A DNA stretch of 64,000 bases from Argentina anserina (Eukaryota > Streptophyta > Magnoliopsida > Rosales > Rosaceae), in contig NC_065877.1 in assembly GCF_933775445.1 (NCBI RefSeq), forward strand, positions 15,562,001-15,626,000, in the 5' to 3' direction. The translations under genes were made by a program, and so were the position numbers. The notes beneath the pieces were generated by a model, which did not search any database, was not told where the DNA came from, and saw nothing but the letters and a program-made list of their open reading frames with translations. This document shows, in pieces, positions 25,119 through 38,200 of this stretch (its first letter is position 1; each line of letters opens with the position of its first letter).

Positions 25119-28100
25119 TTTCCTTTGGATTTGAGTTTTAGCCAAAGAAAATAACATGAAAACCTAGAAACCATAGTTTTTGCCGAAAAGAATTTTTGTA
25201 GAAGAAGATGAAGAAGGCAGAAAAGAACCCATATTTCTTATCTGGGCACCCACCTCCTTCTTTGTTCTCACCGTCGACACCCTTCCATCGCCGCTCCCCT
25301 CCATCGACTGAACGCCGCTACATCATAGTTTTTGCAAATTGATGAACTTGACCCGACCTGCTCCGCTCGTGACCCCGAATCCGACTCAAGAGCATAAAGA
25401 AATATGTTTACCTCTTTCTGGTATAATTGACAAAGTAATTTAAATTATTACACTCAGTGAATCATATTTTTTATTCACTTAATTTTAAATGGAAATTATG
25501 ATTAAATGTGACCTAATCATTTAATTTACTATTAGACTCTTTACTACTATGTGGTGAATTAGTAAATTAGTATTCGTTATATGATTAAATGTGACATAAT
25601 CATATAATTCTAATTGTTTTGTATGTAACGTATCACTTACACTACGACGATTAATGCAAAAAATGCGATGATTCAATCGAATGTGAAAAGCAACCACAGT
25701 TACAGGTAGTTATTTGGCAAATTTACAAATCCGACGACGCTTGACTCCTATATGCGGTTGCAGAACTCGACCCGACGACTCCTAAATCGGATCCGTCGAC
25801 CCGACCCGACCCATGAAAGAAAAGGTGATTTATTTATAACCATGTGACGAGCAACATGGAATCACGAGATCAAAAATCTCTTAAATATGCAGTTTATTTG
25901 GCAAACTAACAATTAAGATCTAAATTAATATTGTCGGTTTTATTGCATTTCATTCATATAAATGAAATTATATATGTTATATGATAAAAGTACTCTCTAA
26001 ATATTATTCATGTTATATGTTATGTTTTTTATCAAAATTTAATTACTTAGCATGTTATTAAATCGTGATGCTATGATTTAAATTTTTAAGCATTATATAT
26101 TTATACATGGTCATTGGTATGTATCATGAATACGATAATTGCCTAAGTTTTGTAAATTACTTAACCATATTAAATGATATGCTCTATTTGTTGCATATGC
26201 TATGTTTATATAATTTTTATAATTATGTTATTTAGCATATGATATGAGTATTGTCATGATAACGAAATTACATGATAATTTTATAATTTAAAAACAAAGA
26301 GTGGACAAACATATTCTTGTGAAAATATTTTCATGAAGCATCGAAAAATACGACCATTTCAATTCTTGGTCTTGCAATCCGATTTGTATTTTTTGGAAAT
26401 TAATTAAATTGTATATCTTTACTGTGATAAATCAACTTCATAAAGATCCAAAGTGGCCATAATGTATTTTGGTATGTTTAATTTTCGTGTAAGTCTATTT
26501 AGAATTTTAGACTGTGAAACTAATAAGTCTCGTACTCTATTTACAGTTTGTTAAACCAACACAACATATATATAGAACTCTAAAGAATTTGAGTACCGAC
26601 ATTCCCTACAAGTCAACTAAGGCTCAACTATGATCGAATTATGCAAACATGTTTTCCTACACGTAACTTGGAAGCATATTTAAAATCTTGAATGACAAAG
26701 AAATGTCTCTCAAGACAAAGAAATGTCTTTAAAAAAAATGAGAAAAAAATTCTCAGAATGAAGTATGGATAATAATGAAGAAATAATCCTAAAACAAAGG
26801 GCAAATATTATGAACATGTAGGTTCATACAAACCGATCCATGACAATTGATAACAATGTACCGTTTAAAAAATACATAGGGGATATGATATGAGCAATGT
26901 AATTCCCTCTTACAAAAAGAGTATAGAATAATGAGAGTACGACAATTTGAAAAAAGTATATTCAATATCAAACTACGAGGAGAAAGCTCCTCAATTTTAA
27001 GAACGACACAAATCTATGTCAATTCAAAATGTTTCTGACTTCGATTACAGTCTGTCACTAATTTTTCAAGATATAATTGTAATGGTTATTATATATGCCT
27101 AAAATTTCAGTATTGAAGTACCTTTGGATTGAACAAGACCTTGATGCAATCGTTGACATATAACCAAGGTTATGAATTTTTCTCAATGAATTGAGAATAT
27201 TCGAATATTAATCGAGATATACGCGGTTTGATTTTAGGGTTCGATTTTTAATATTTGACTTTGCGAAGTACCGCATAAAGTAAAGCAACTTAACAAAATA
27301 TTAGTATGACATGAATAACTGAATGCAAAGAAATGCATCATGCGATCCCCACAGTAGTAGTACTGAAGAATAATCGTACTATATGCGTGGATATAAATAA
27401 TAATATTAATAATGATCGCTAATATATAATCCTTCGGGATTCAAAATATACATGCATTATGAGATGAAGATATCGTTTTAATGATTCTATCAAATTACTC
27501 TAAAGAAATTGAGTTTATATTCCATTTTTATGTCCCAACTATGCCCATTGGCATTTTATGTAACAAGAACCAACAAGATACAATCGAACCGTTATACATT
27601 TTTAAATATTTTTGTATCAATGACTTTTTCATGTGAAATGAATAAGTGAGATTACAGTTGACTTCCTTTGCATTATCTCTAATGATTGCGGATGTAACCG
27701 AGTATTAGAGAAGTGTATAAGTCCATTTAGAAAGTATATGAGAAATTGCTTAATGAATCTAACAACGTCAAAAGAAATTGACTTTCGGGATTTTAATATA
27801 TTTAGGCTTTGACACGATTTACTGGGATACCCAGGTCGTGATGTGTGTGTCTATATATTATAGGAGTTACACCAGGACACTAATATTTTGGAAAAATAGA
27901 AGTAAGAACAACATAAACAAAGAACTGTGAAAATCCTTACAATATAATTTTATGGAGGAATTAAAGATGTGATTTCATTCTCATATTTTGTCGCTCCCCT
28001 AAGATGGAACCGTGAATGTTTGATGCACAAGTATATGCACTAACACCATATTATACTTCTTGTATCCATTGTGATTACATATGTAAAACTAATCATTCAA

Positions 28101-30453
28101 AGCTTATCGATCTCTTAAAGAAATTTGGATTGAGATTATCTTATGCAAAGGACATGTATTGTCATTGTGTTCAAGGATTGAATCCAATGAAAATTATGTG
28201 GATTAATTCAACCAACTTGCGGACACTTTAAATAATTTATGGTGTTGGTTGATGTGTCGACACGCTGGTCACGTGTCATCACACCATTCATTACTAAAAC
28301 TAATGTTACTTATGCTAGTTACAAACCCACTTGGTCACACGGAAAATGACTAAATTACTAGTCTTGATATTGGTAAATGGTAATACGTACCAATCTTTTC
28401 GTTTAGGGTAATGTAATTTTTGCATAAATAACTTATGACTCACTATTTCTTGGCTATCATTGTTAAAGGAATTACAATCAATAACATCGAATGATCGAAA
28501 TACTTGAGCTCGCCAGGATTGACACGGATCTACAATCCTTGAACTCAACTAGATTAACCTACGTGCCAAATTGCGACGCCACATCGCATAATGATGAAGC
28601 CAACTAATGTGAATAAATGTTCTTACTGGAGACGAGCATCCAGATAGTCCGCTATATTGCAACTTTGACAAGCGATCTCTTTTTCCGCTAGATATGTGGA
28701 ATATCATTTTGATGAGACAGTCTTCTCATCGTTAGGGGGAGATAAGAACAAATAATGTTCAAGTGGACGACATGAATTGTCGTGGTTTGTCCCCACTGTG
28801 TCTCATCTTGATCCCCACTATTGTACAAAGTGATGAGATAGCTGCAAATAGGCTTGCAAGGTTCAATGTCCTAAGAAGAGGACATGACGCCACCCAAAAG
28901 GAATTGGGCACTGCGTTGCCACCATAGATGGTGGCATGTTGACACCATAAAGTGGCATAAATTGTGTCATAGGTCATGGCTCTCCAAGGAAGATGGGGAT
29001 ACCACCTTATGTTCGATATATACTCGATTAAAGGAAGAAAGCGAGTTTGGCACAATTGGATCTATTGATCCATAATCTCAAATCCGTTTCATGAGAATTC
29101 CTGGATTTTGGTTATCACTGGGGGACGCCTAAGATGTTAGAACAAATCCTTGAATATATAGAGATCTCTACCAAATACAAACCACATGAGGATGTAGGAT
29201 ATTGAGTCTTCATATTGAACCATACTTCGTTGAGAAATAGCAACGTAGTAATTTTATCCCAATGGAAAGAAACGATCCAACATGAACTAAAGTTCACTAA
29301 CAAAGAGATAGGTATTTGGGCAGGTGAAGCCGACACCGCAAGTGTAAACCCTATCATATATCTTTGTTAGGATGCGTATGAAAATTAAGAGTATAGACTC
29401 ACCTTATGGTGCAAGGTCTCTCACAAACGCACTGGAATCGACTATGAGGAAATATTCTTTTGTAATGGACCATAAAGAGATATTCTCATAATGGATGTCA
29501 TTGCACTCCACTACCTTATCAGTTTGGTAGTTTCCGAAAAACTGACAAATGCAGTTTATGGTAAAATAGGGTATCTCTATGGGGATCAAAATTAATAGAT
29601 ATACATGAAAGTCATAGAACAGACTTTATCCACCCAAGAAATGGTTATAGATCACGTAGCGTTACAAAAGAAATTGAAACGTTCATGAAGTAAAATACTT
29701 GATTATAAATAGGGATCATATGTGTTATGTCATTGTGTATTCAATATGGATTGCAGAGTCTTTTGATGAACTAAAATGATGTCGTCATTACAAATCCTAA
29801 GTCGAGAATGAAAAAGATCGTTGGGAAGACACATTCTCAAAATGGATCTTGAGGACTGTAATATTGATGATTAACCATCAATCGGTTTTTAAGCACTCTA
29901 AAGGTTAAAATTGAGGCTTTTATAACTCCCATGATCAGTCGAAATTTTTAAAGATATATCTGTTTTCGTTTAATTGAAAGATGATGAATAAGTATTGGGA
30001 AATAAGATTCCCTATACAAGTGCAAAGACGTATTATTTCACTTAACACAATATACTTGACTTGACCTCTCATTCGTTGTATAACTTAGCGCCCACGCAAC
30101 AACAATACCTAAAGGTTTAGGTTTATAGTCCCTATAAAGAAAAGAGAAAACGACATGATGAGAATGAATTTTATTCACGTCGTTACATATTTGGCGTAAA
30201 GAAATACGTACCAAATAAGATGCATCATTAAATATGCAAAAGTTATCAAATATCCCATGATTAATGTAAAGATTAGGGGGAGGTGCAGACATCAGGAGGA
30301 GTCTAGCACATATATGCTAATCTTAAATGTAATAGGTGTGTTGTGCTATTTTCTCTTTCGATAAAGGTTTTATTTTCTCTCATTGAGTTTTGTTACTTGA
30401 CAAGGTTTTTAATGAGGCAACATCTTATGCACAATTATATCTTTAAACTCGGC

Positions 30454-30464
30454 ACAAGGGGAAG
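30454..30464 (+). promoter_or_regulatory. Polypurine tract
   Basis: acaaggggaag ends exactly at the first base of the 3' LTR, the position of the plus-strand primer in LTR retrotransposons. Confidence 0.75.
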
Positions 30465-30675
30465 TGTTGAAGGAAAAACACTATTAGTGTGCCTTCGTTA
30501 ATGCAAATAAAGGAATAAATTAATGACGTTTATGGTCAACGGATGTAACATATCAATCACCATAATGTAGCCTTAATTGCCATTGTAATTACCATTTATT
30601 TCTATTGTAATCATGACCCCTATATAAAGGGGATTATCAATGAGATGAGTAGATCATTCCATTTTCCCTACAACA
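30465..30675 (+). repeat. 3' LTR of the plus-strand Copia element
   Basis: 211 bp, tgttgaagg...ctacaaca, the same length as the 5' LTR with about 10 substitutions and no length change by eye. Confidence 0.92.
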
Positions 30676-31172
30676 ATTTCATCAATAGTTACTAAATGTT
30701 ATGTTTTATCGAATTGTAGTTTGACACATGGGGAGCGAATATTTAGCTATTTCTTTAGTGATTGATGAGCAATTGACAAATTCAGAAATTTGATTTAACA
30801 AATATTAAATTTAGTAATTCTTTAACAATTCTACTAAAGCTCCCGTTTACCTAAAACATTGACAAATTTTTGAATATTTCAAATTAACAATAGTGTCGGA
30901 GATGCTCTTAGGCTTCACCTAGGTCTTGAACAATCCTTACTTATTTTCGCTCTGTCTTTCACTTTGTACAAATTAGTTTTACTTTGTAAATAATAAACCA
31001 TCTTGGCACGCGCTAGAAGCATATATAGGGATAAGAAGTTAGTTTTTAAACCTATAGTGAGAGTTGTTACATAAATCAATTAAAATCTCAATTAATGGAT
31101 ACTCAATAAACTCAAAAAAAAAAACATATTGTAATCAAGTTATACATCGTAGTTTCTCCAGGGAGTAGCAAT

Positions 31173-31626
31173 CAATGTTTAAAAGGGCGAAGGTGTGAGG
31201 CGAGGCGTTTTGTCGAAGCCTCAAGCCTCGGAAACCTTAAGGTGTTGAGGCGAAACATTTCATGCTTTATAAATATTGAAATTATAATAAAACAAGTAAT
31301 TAAATGTGGATTAAAATGGTTTTAAATTCAAATAAATAATTAAAATACATTAAAATCATACATTTTAAAACTAATAATCGCGTAAATTACAATTATCTTA
31401 TTTTAAGTTATTCTCTATTTATCACTAGAGCTGTTGGATACACGTCCACAACAGTATTAAATTCATCTCAATACATAATATATGGTTAAATTTGCGTGAA
31501 AACATGTCAAGACTAGCCAAAGACGTCGCATTTCAGGTAAAAAAAACTTTATAGATAGAGCCATGAGGTGAAATTGACTTACCTTACCTTAAAGCCTCCC
31601 CTCAAGATGCACATTTTTAAACATTG
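31173..31626. mobile_element. hAT-like MITE upstream of the EFR3-like gene
   Basis: 454 bp. The ends caatgtttaaaa and (inverse of the right end) caatgtttaaaa match, and partial pairing of the gaggcgaggcg-type and gaggggaggc-type sequence extends inward. Flanks gtagcaat (31165-31172) and gtaacgag (31627-31634) agree at 5 of 8 positions, consistent with an old 8-bp hAT target duplication. No coding capacity. Confidence 0.65.
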
Positions 31627-31634
31627 GTAACGAG

Positions 31635-32270
31635 TGATGCCCAAAACTTTGTCTCGCCCTCTTTGGCTTCGTCCCACAGACCTCGTCGAGGTGTTTCCAA
31701 CTGTCATAAGGAGAGCACGTCTGCCCCTCCCCGGGCCCCACAAAAAGCAAATCGTTTTATTCCAACCCGATCCACCTACCAGGCCCTACAAGATATTTAA
31801 CCGTTAAAACGTGTGAGACGTTTTCCCCAAAATCATTTGCAGATTAATATTTCCAGATTTAAATTTTATTAAAAAAAAAAAAAGCATTCGAAATAGGAGA
31901 GGCGACACATAAGAAGCAGCGGTGGAATCCGCTGGAATTCCGGTACGTGATGCTTTTGTTGGGCTTCACCTGCGCCTCGATCATGGCATAATCACCCCCC
32001 CTTCCCTCTCCAATCTCCGCCCAGCCTCTTCGTGTTTTCCTGCTCCCCTCGCAGGCACTCATCCTAGAGGTTCCATTCATCTTCATTAAAACCAAGTAAT
32101 GTAATATTCTGAATCTGTTTGAAATTATGTGCGATGATTCTGAGGTTTGAATGTGTAAATTGACACAGGCTGGTCATTGGAATTGAGGAGGAGGAAGCCC
32201 TCTCTCGATTCTCTCCCTCCTTCTCTGCGCAATTTTGTGACGGCAGGCAGCCTTTGGTTGTTGATTCAAA
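31635..32270 (+). promoter_or_regulatory. Promoter and 5' leader region of the EFR3-like gene
   Basis: The start codon at 32271 must be served by this stretch. It contains a poly(A) run (about 31869-31882). A possible 5' UTR intron runs from ccaa|gtaatg near 32095 to acacag near 32169. No firm TATA box is seen. Confidence 0.4.
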
Positions 32271-35200
32271 ATGAGCGCGGTTTCAGGGGTGGTGTCGCGG
32301 CAGGTTTTGCCGGCTTGCGGCAGTTTGTGTTTCTTTTGCCCCGGGTTGCGTGCCAGGTCCAGACAGCCTGTCAAGAGGTACAAGAAGCTCATTGCTGACA
32401 TTTTCCCCAAAAACCAGGTACCGGGTTCGTTCTGTTTCTCGTGTGTAATGCTGTGGTTTTGCACAAGTATTGGACTTCTGGTGCGGTTTTTAATCGAGTA
32501 TTGTTGTTTACTTGTTAATTGAGCCTTGGAGAGTCGGCTTATTACTTGAGTTTCGGCAGTTATATTATTGGAATGATCTTGTTAGCTGTTCGCCCTACTT
32601 ATCTGGTACTTGATTCGACTGACTGGTGATCTTCTTGTTCGTGTTGTATTGAGCAGCCTACTTGGTATATGATATCTGTTCTTGATCTTCATGTTTCGAA
32701 TGCTTAAAGCTAGCCAAAACAATCAACAATCTATTTGTCAAGTTAATGCTCATTGTATAACTTCTAAATACTTTGATTGACATTACCATAACCATCCCTT
32801 TATCCGTAAATTGGGACCATGTACCAAAAGTTAATATGGATTTTGGAGTTGTTTACGGATCTGCATTTGAGAAAAAGAAGTATCCCTAGTTCTGTGTGCC
32901 ATGTGGTTTCTAGGTATAGACCGCATGCATCATGGTGGCTATTATGCTCTGTGTTGTACTTTTCAATGATTTTGATGCTTACCTTCTTATTGACATCATG
33001 TTTAATATTGTCAATGAAGACAGTTTCTTTTAATTTTGTCAAATTTGAGATTTATATGTTATACTCTGGCAGGAAGAAGGACCAAACGATCGGAAGATAG
33101 GAAAATTGTGTGAATATGCTGCTAAAAATCCTTTGCGGATTCCAAAGGTATTAATTATATTTTTCAAAGCCTTAAAGTAGTCACACTCTTCAAAGATTAA
33201 TTATATTTTTCAAATCCTTTGCTACAATATAATTTAATTAGCTCATGCTTATCATAGAAAGTTATTACCACTGTATGACTAATACGAGTAATGAAGATTA
33301 ATTTGATAATTATGTATATATTTCCTCTGAGGTCAATTGTCAATCAAGATCCACCAATCCTTCAGGAGCTGCATCTTGCATATATTCCTCAAATCTATAT
33401 TTTTATTTTTGAATCCCATCTTCGATTAAATGTAAGCTTTCTGATATCTGACTGAGATGCAAATTTCTGAGCAGATCACAACCTCTCTTGAGCAAAGGTG
33501 TTACAAAGAATTGAGAAATGAGAATTTTCTATCCACAAAAATTGTCATGTGTATTTACAAGAAATTGCTGATAACTTGCAAGGAGCAAATGTGAGTTCAT
33601 CCTTCTTGAGTTTTATTTTATGTAAAATATATGCGGAAATATCTGGATTTGATATATTATAATATTACTGGATGTGTTAGCTTCAGTGATACTGCAAGAT
33701 CCATTTGCTTCTCTTCCAGCTATCTGTTACAAATATTTGATTAAATGATACATACTAAAGCTCTTCTTTTATCCTTGAAGTGTAAAGCTTTGACTACACC
33801 TCTGGGTTGTATTAGCTAGAGCTAAGTTGACACTGTACTCTACACCTCAAAGTAGTCACTGTCTGTCAATCTAGGAAAGGAAAACGAAACAAAACAAGGC
33901 CGTTGCCTAGCCTGAAACTAATTAATATCACTTATATCGGTTGGCAGACTGTGATTGGAATCATTGAGGTGGAATCATTTTCAATCAAATGTACTATCAC
34001 TCTATATATATGTGTACATGTAGGTGTATATGCATATGTTTATATGTGTAGGTGTTTGTGTGTGACAGTCAAGTTATGCCGTTGATTTATGTTAGAGTAC
34101 ATTTTCTTAGGCCTCTCTTTGCGAGTAGCTTACTCAGCATCATGCACACTCTTCTGGATCAAACACGGCAAGATGAAATGCAAATTATAGGATGCCAGAC
34201 TCTCTTTGATTTCGTAAATAATCAGGTTGGTGCTCGTGATACTTGGTCTATATTGTTACTATCTACTCATAAAATACATGTCTTGAACTTGAATAAACAT
34301 ATATTACATGTGGTGCTCATTTTGTATCACTTAATGTTGCAGGTCGATGGAACTTACATGTTTAACTTAGAAGGATTTATTCCGAAACTCTGTCAGATAG
34401 CTCAAGAGCCCGGGGAAGATGAAAGGGCAAATAGTCTGCGTTCTGCTGCGCTGCAAGCCCTTTCTTCAATGGTATTCCTCTTGTATAGTTTCTGTTTCCA
34501 TTTCATCAACTAAGGATAATTCCTGACATACTGAGTATATAGCAAGCCCTTTCTTCAATGGTATTCCTCTTGTATAGTTTCTGTTTCCATTTCATCAACT
34601 AAGGATAATTCCTGACATACTGAGTATATATGTGAGAGATCCATAGTGCAATGATTTATCTGCATTGCTTATTATGTATCCATTCCTACCTGATGAAACG
34701 TATCTTGCAACATTGCCCCTTTTCCAAAAAATTTAACTTCCAATTGATGTCTTAGAATTGTGACTATAAATTATCCAAACCTTCTTTGTAGGTTTGGTTT
34801 ATGGGCCAGAATTCTCACATATCAGTCGAGTTTGATAATGTAAGTACATCATAACTTTCCATCCAGGTGCAACTCTCAACTATGTTATTTGTCTAAATTA
34901 GAAACTTTGTATCAATTACGCTTTAGTTGTCACCTTTCACATATCCTTGCACAAACCTTGGAATTTTGGCCACCCCTACTGTAGCTTTGCTTGTAGTTAT
35001 AATTTAAGACTGAACTAAGGCTCCATTTTGTTTGGATTTGAAATTTACCAACCCTTCCAAATCTGGGTTCAAATCTTGGCAGTCCTTCAGAAGTTTTGGT
35101 AGAATAGCAGATTACTTTAGTCTGTACTGAAGTTACTTCCAGAAAAGTATTAATTAGTGAGCTCTATAGGTTACATTATACTTAGCAGAGAATAGAAAAA

Positions 35201-38200
35201 CAAAGGACAGAAAATTCAGCTTAACACAGCAATCACAACAATTTAGCACAGAGACTTGGAGACCGTAGCTTTGGGTAGTTTTGTATATACAATTAATATT
35301 ATTATAATTTCTTCTTCATTGGTGAAGACTGACTAAACCTTTTTCCTTTTGTTAGTAAATATATTCATACAAAGCTATAATATATTCATAAATATATTCA
35401 TATAGTGTAATAATACTGAGTTTTTGTTTGCAGTCACTTTTGTGAAGCAGAACTGAGTTCCACCTTATATGATCTTCATATTGTTTTTGTCTTTGTATGA
35501 AACAGATTGTTGCAGTGGTTTTGGAAAATTATGAAGTACCCAAGAAAACTTTGGAGAATCAAGGTTCCCAGGATCAGTGGGTGCAGGAAGTTCAAACAAA
35601 TGAGAGTCGTGATTCTCTACAAGATATCACTGTCAGGATTCCTCCTTGGAGCACCATTGTGGATGCGAAAGGCGAACTAAAAGTTTCAGAGTAAGTCTCT
35701 GTTGGCACTGGATTTTTGCATAACCCTTACACTGTTCTTTGAATAGATGGATTATCCAATATTTATGTTTCTTTTGTTTAATACTATAGGGAAGACACCA
35801 AGAACCTCAGCTTTTGGTCCAGGGTCTGCCTGCATAACATGGCAAAGTTAGCCAAAGAGGCTACAACAATAAGGCGTGTCCTGGAATCTTTGTTCCGTTA
35901 CTTTGATAATGGCAACTTGTGGTCTCTCGAACATGGGCTCGCCATCACAGTGTTAAAGGATATACAGTTCTTGATGGATAGCTCTGGTATTTATTTATTT
36001 TAAATCGAAATCAGGTCTTCTAAACTCATATGCAGCTGTTCGAACCACATATACTGTTGATCTAATCTTCGACAAATTCACTCATCCAGCCTTGGATCTG
36101 ACTATGTTGCAGGGCAAAATACCCACGTTTTGCTATCCATCTTAATGAAGCATCTTGACCACAAAAATGTCCTGAAACAACCCAACATGCACCTTGACAT
36201 AGTGGAGGTAACGACCTCCCTTGCTCTACATGCCAAGGTTGAACCCTCAGTGGCAATAATTGGGGCTCTAAGTGATGCCATGAGGCATTTGAGAAAGAGC
36301 ATCCACTGCTCTCTGGATGATGCCAATCTGGGGCCAGATATCATCAAATGGAATACATGTTTCAGAGAAGAGGTGGATAAGTGCCTTGTACGGCTGTCAC
36401 ATAAGGTCATAATCTTCCACTATTACTGAACACTCATTCTACTTCAAAACCATTACCTTTCCTTATAGTATATTGAGCTAGAGTTCCTTATAATGTTAGG
36501 TTCTCATATTAGTTCAAATAGTTTGAAGAGTCTTTGCAAGTTTCCAACAGTTAAATTTCAGTTGCAGTGTTACAAATTAATTCTCTTTGTTCATTACAAG
36601 AAGTAAGCTATACAAAATAAAAAAAAGAATAAAAAAAAAACTTGCCTGCACATACAACTAAACTGTCATTGTTGAACAGATTGGGGAACCAGGACCAATT
36701 CTTGACGCTATGGCTATTATGCTTGAAAATATCTCAACTGTTACAGTTGTAGCCAGGACCACAGTTGCTGCTGTTTACCGTACTGCTCAAATTGTAGCTT
36801 CCTTACCAAATTTGTCCTATCAAAACAAGGCAAGTATGATTTATGGTCCTGTACTTATTCTTCTGTATAACATAGATTTAGTCTGTCTAATTAATCTTTC
36901 ATCCCCTCTTTATAGGCTTTCCCAGAGGCATTGTTTCACCAATTACTCCCAGCTATGGTCCATCCAGACCATGAAACACGTGTTGGAGCTCATCGCATCT
37001 TCTCTGTTGTTCTTGTGCCATCTTCAGTTTCCCCTAATCTATTCTCATCTAATACTGAGACAAAAAAGGCCTTCGATCATCACAGGACACTCTCAAGAGC
37101 TGTCTCAGTGTTTTCTTCTTCAGCAGCCCTCTTTGAGAAGCTGAGGAGGGAGAAACTTTCCTTAAGGGAAAGTATCTGTGAAGAAGATGGGAACACTGTT
37201 CCTGAAGGAGAAGAACAAAACACTAATGATGGGTTTCTGAGCAGATTGAAGTCATCTTATAGTCGGACTTATAGTATGAAAAGCTTGCCTGCACCATCAA
37301 CACCAAATAAAAATTCCATGAGCAATACGAAGGAACCTGTGAGTGTTTTTAACTTTTTTATTGCATACAATATTGTTTTGTACACCTATCGGCCTATGGC
37401 AATATAGTAACGTTTAGGGATCTTATCTAGTTTATTGTCTGAGTTGCCTTTTTAAACCCTGTCTTCAATCAGGCAAAGTTAGCTGTTCTTAGAGTAGTAG
37501 TACAGGCAGTCACACCTTTCATTAATTCATTAATCTTTCTTTTTGAAGAAAGAAAAAATGTAATCAAAAGCTTGCATAAATATTTCTACACTCTTACAGT
37601 AGTGCTTTTACTTCGGTGTCTTTTACATTTATGGAGTGGAAGACTCATTCCATAACCATTTAAGCTTTTTTTGCGATGATTCAGTGGTCGCCTAACATGA
37701 TAGTAGCTATGAACGCTGGCGGTGGTCGTAAAATGTCTCTATCTATTTTGATCTGTCTGCCTCTCCACGTGCTGGATGAGGCTGGAAATGAGGGAGGGTG
37801 TTCATCACTGGCTTGAGATTCATTGTTGGCACTCTCTATAAAAGCATATATAGGAGTTCAATTATTGAATTGTATGTAAAAAATTTGATTCCTCAATACT
37901 TATCATTTACATTTCTTAAATCACAGGACTCTCATTTCCTCCGGTTGAGCAGCCACCAAATAACTCACTTGCTTTTATCAATTTCGGGACAATCCATCTC
38001 TCCTGGGAACATGCCTGATAACTATGAAGCAATTGCTCACACATATAGCCTTGTATTACTCTTCTCTCAGGCAAAGGTAATTGTCAGGTTTAATTTGAAT
38101 CTTTTCAGTACTTTAAAATGCTTATGATCAGTATTTTGGTCATTTTAGTCCCAAAATATTAAGAACGTTTTGTTCCTTCGATGAAATTCTTTATTGGCTT

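Larger units (their letters stand above)
24895..30675 (+). mobile_element. Copia-type LTR retrotransposon, complete in structure but coding-dead
   Basis: 5.78 kb with direct 211-bp LTRs (24895-25105 and 30465-30675), ends TGTTGAA...CTACAACA, a perfect 5-bp target duplication (atttc), a primer-site-like sequence just after the 5' LTR and a polypurine tract just before the 3' LTR. Translation at 28218-28286 gives Copia integrase sequence with FMVLVDVSTRWSRV, preceded by an in-frame stop. Near 29424-29460, GLSQ and GIDYEE fragments lie in different frames and match the Copia reverse transcriptase block, with YLYGDQ near 29570-29590. The order integrase then reverse transcriptase identifies Copia rather than Gypsy. 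Numerous stops and frameshifts make it non-autonomous. By hand count the LTRs differ at roughly 10 of 211 positions. Confidence 0.9.
24805..30907. mobile_element. MITE split by the plus-strand Copia insertion
   Basis: The left end gagcatctctaa (24805) pairs with the inverse of the right end, gagcatctccga (30896-30907). Removing the Copia element and one target copy joins two AT-rich halves (90 and 227 bp) into an element of about 317 bp. The GAGCATCTC terminus is a frequent MITE end in plants. The inverted repeat is short and I could not settle the target duplication, so the class is open. Confidence 0.5.
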
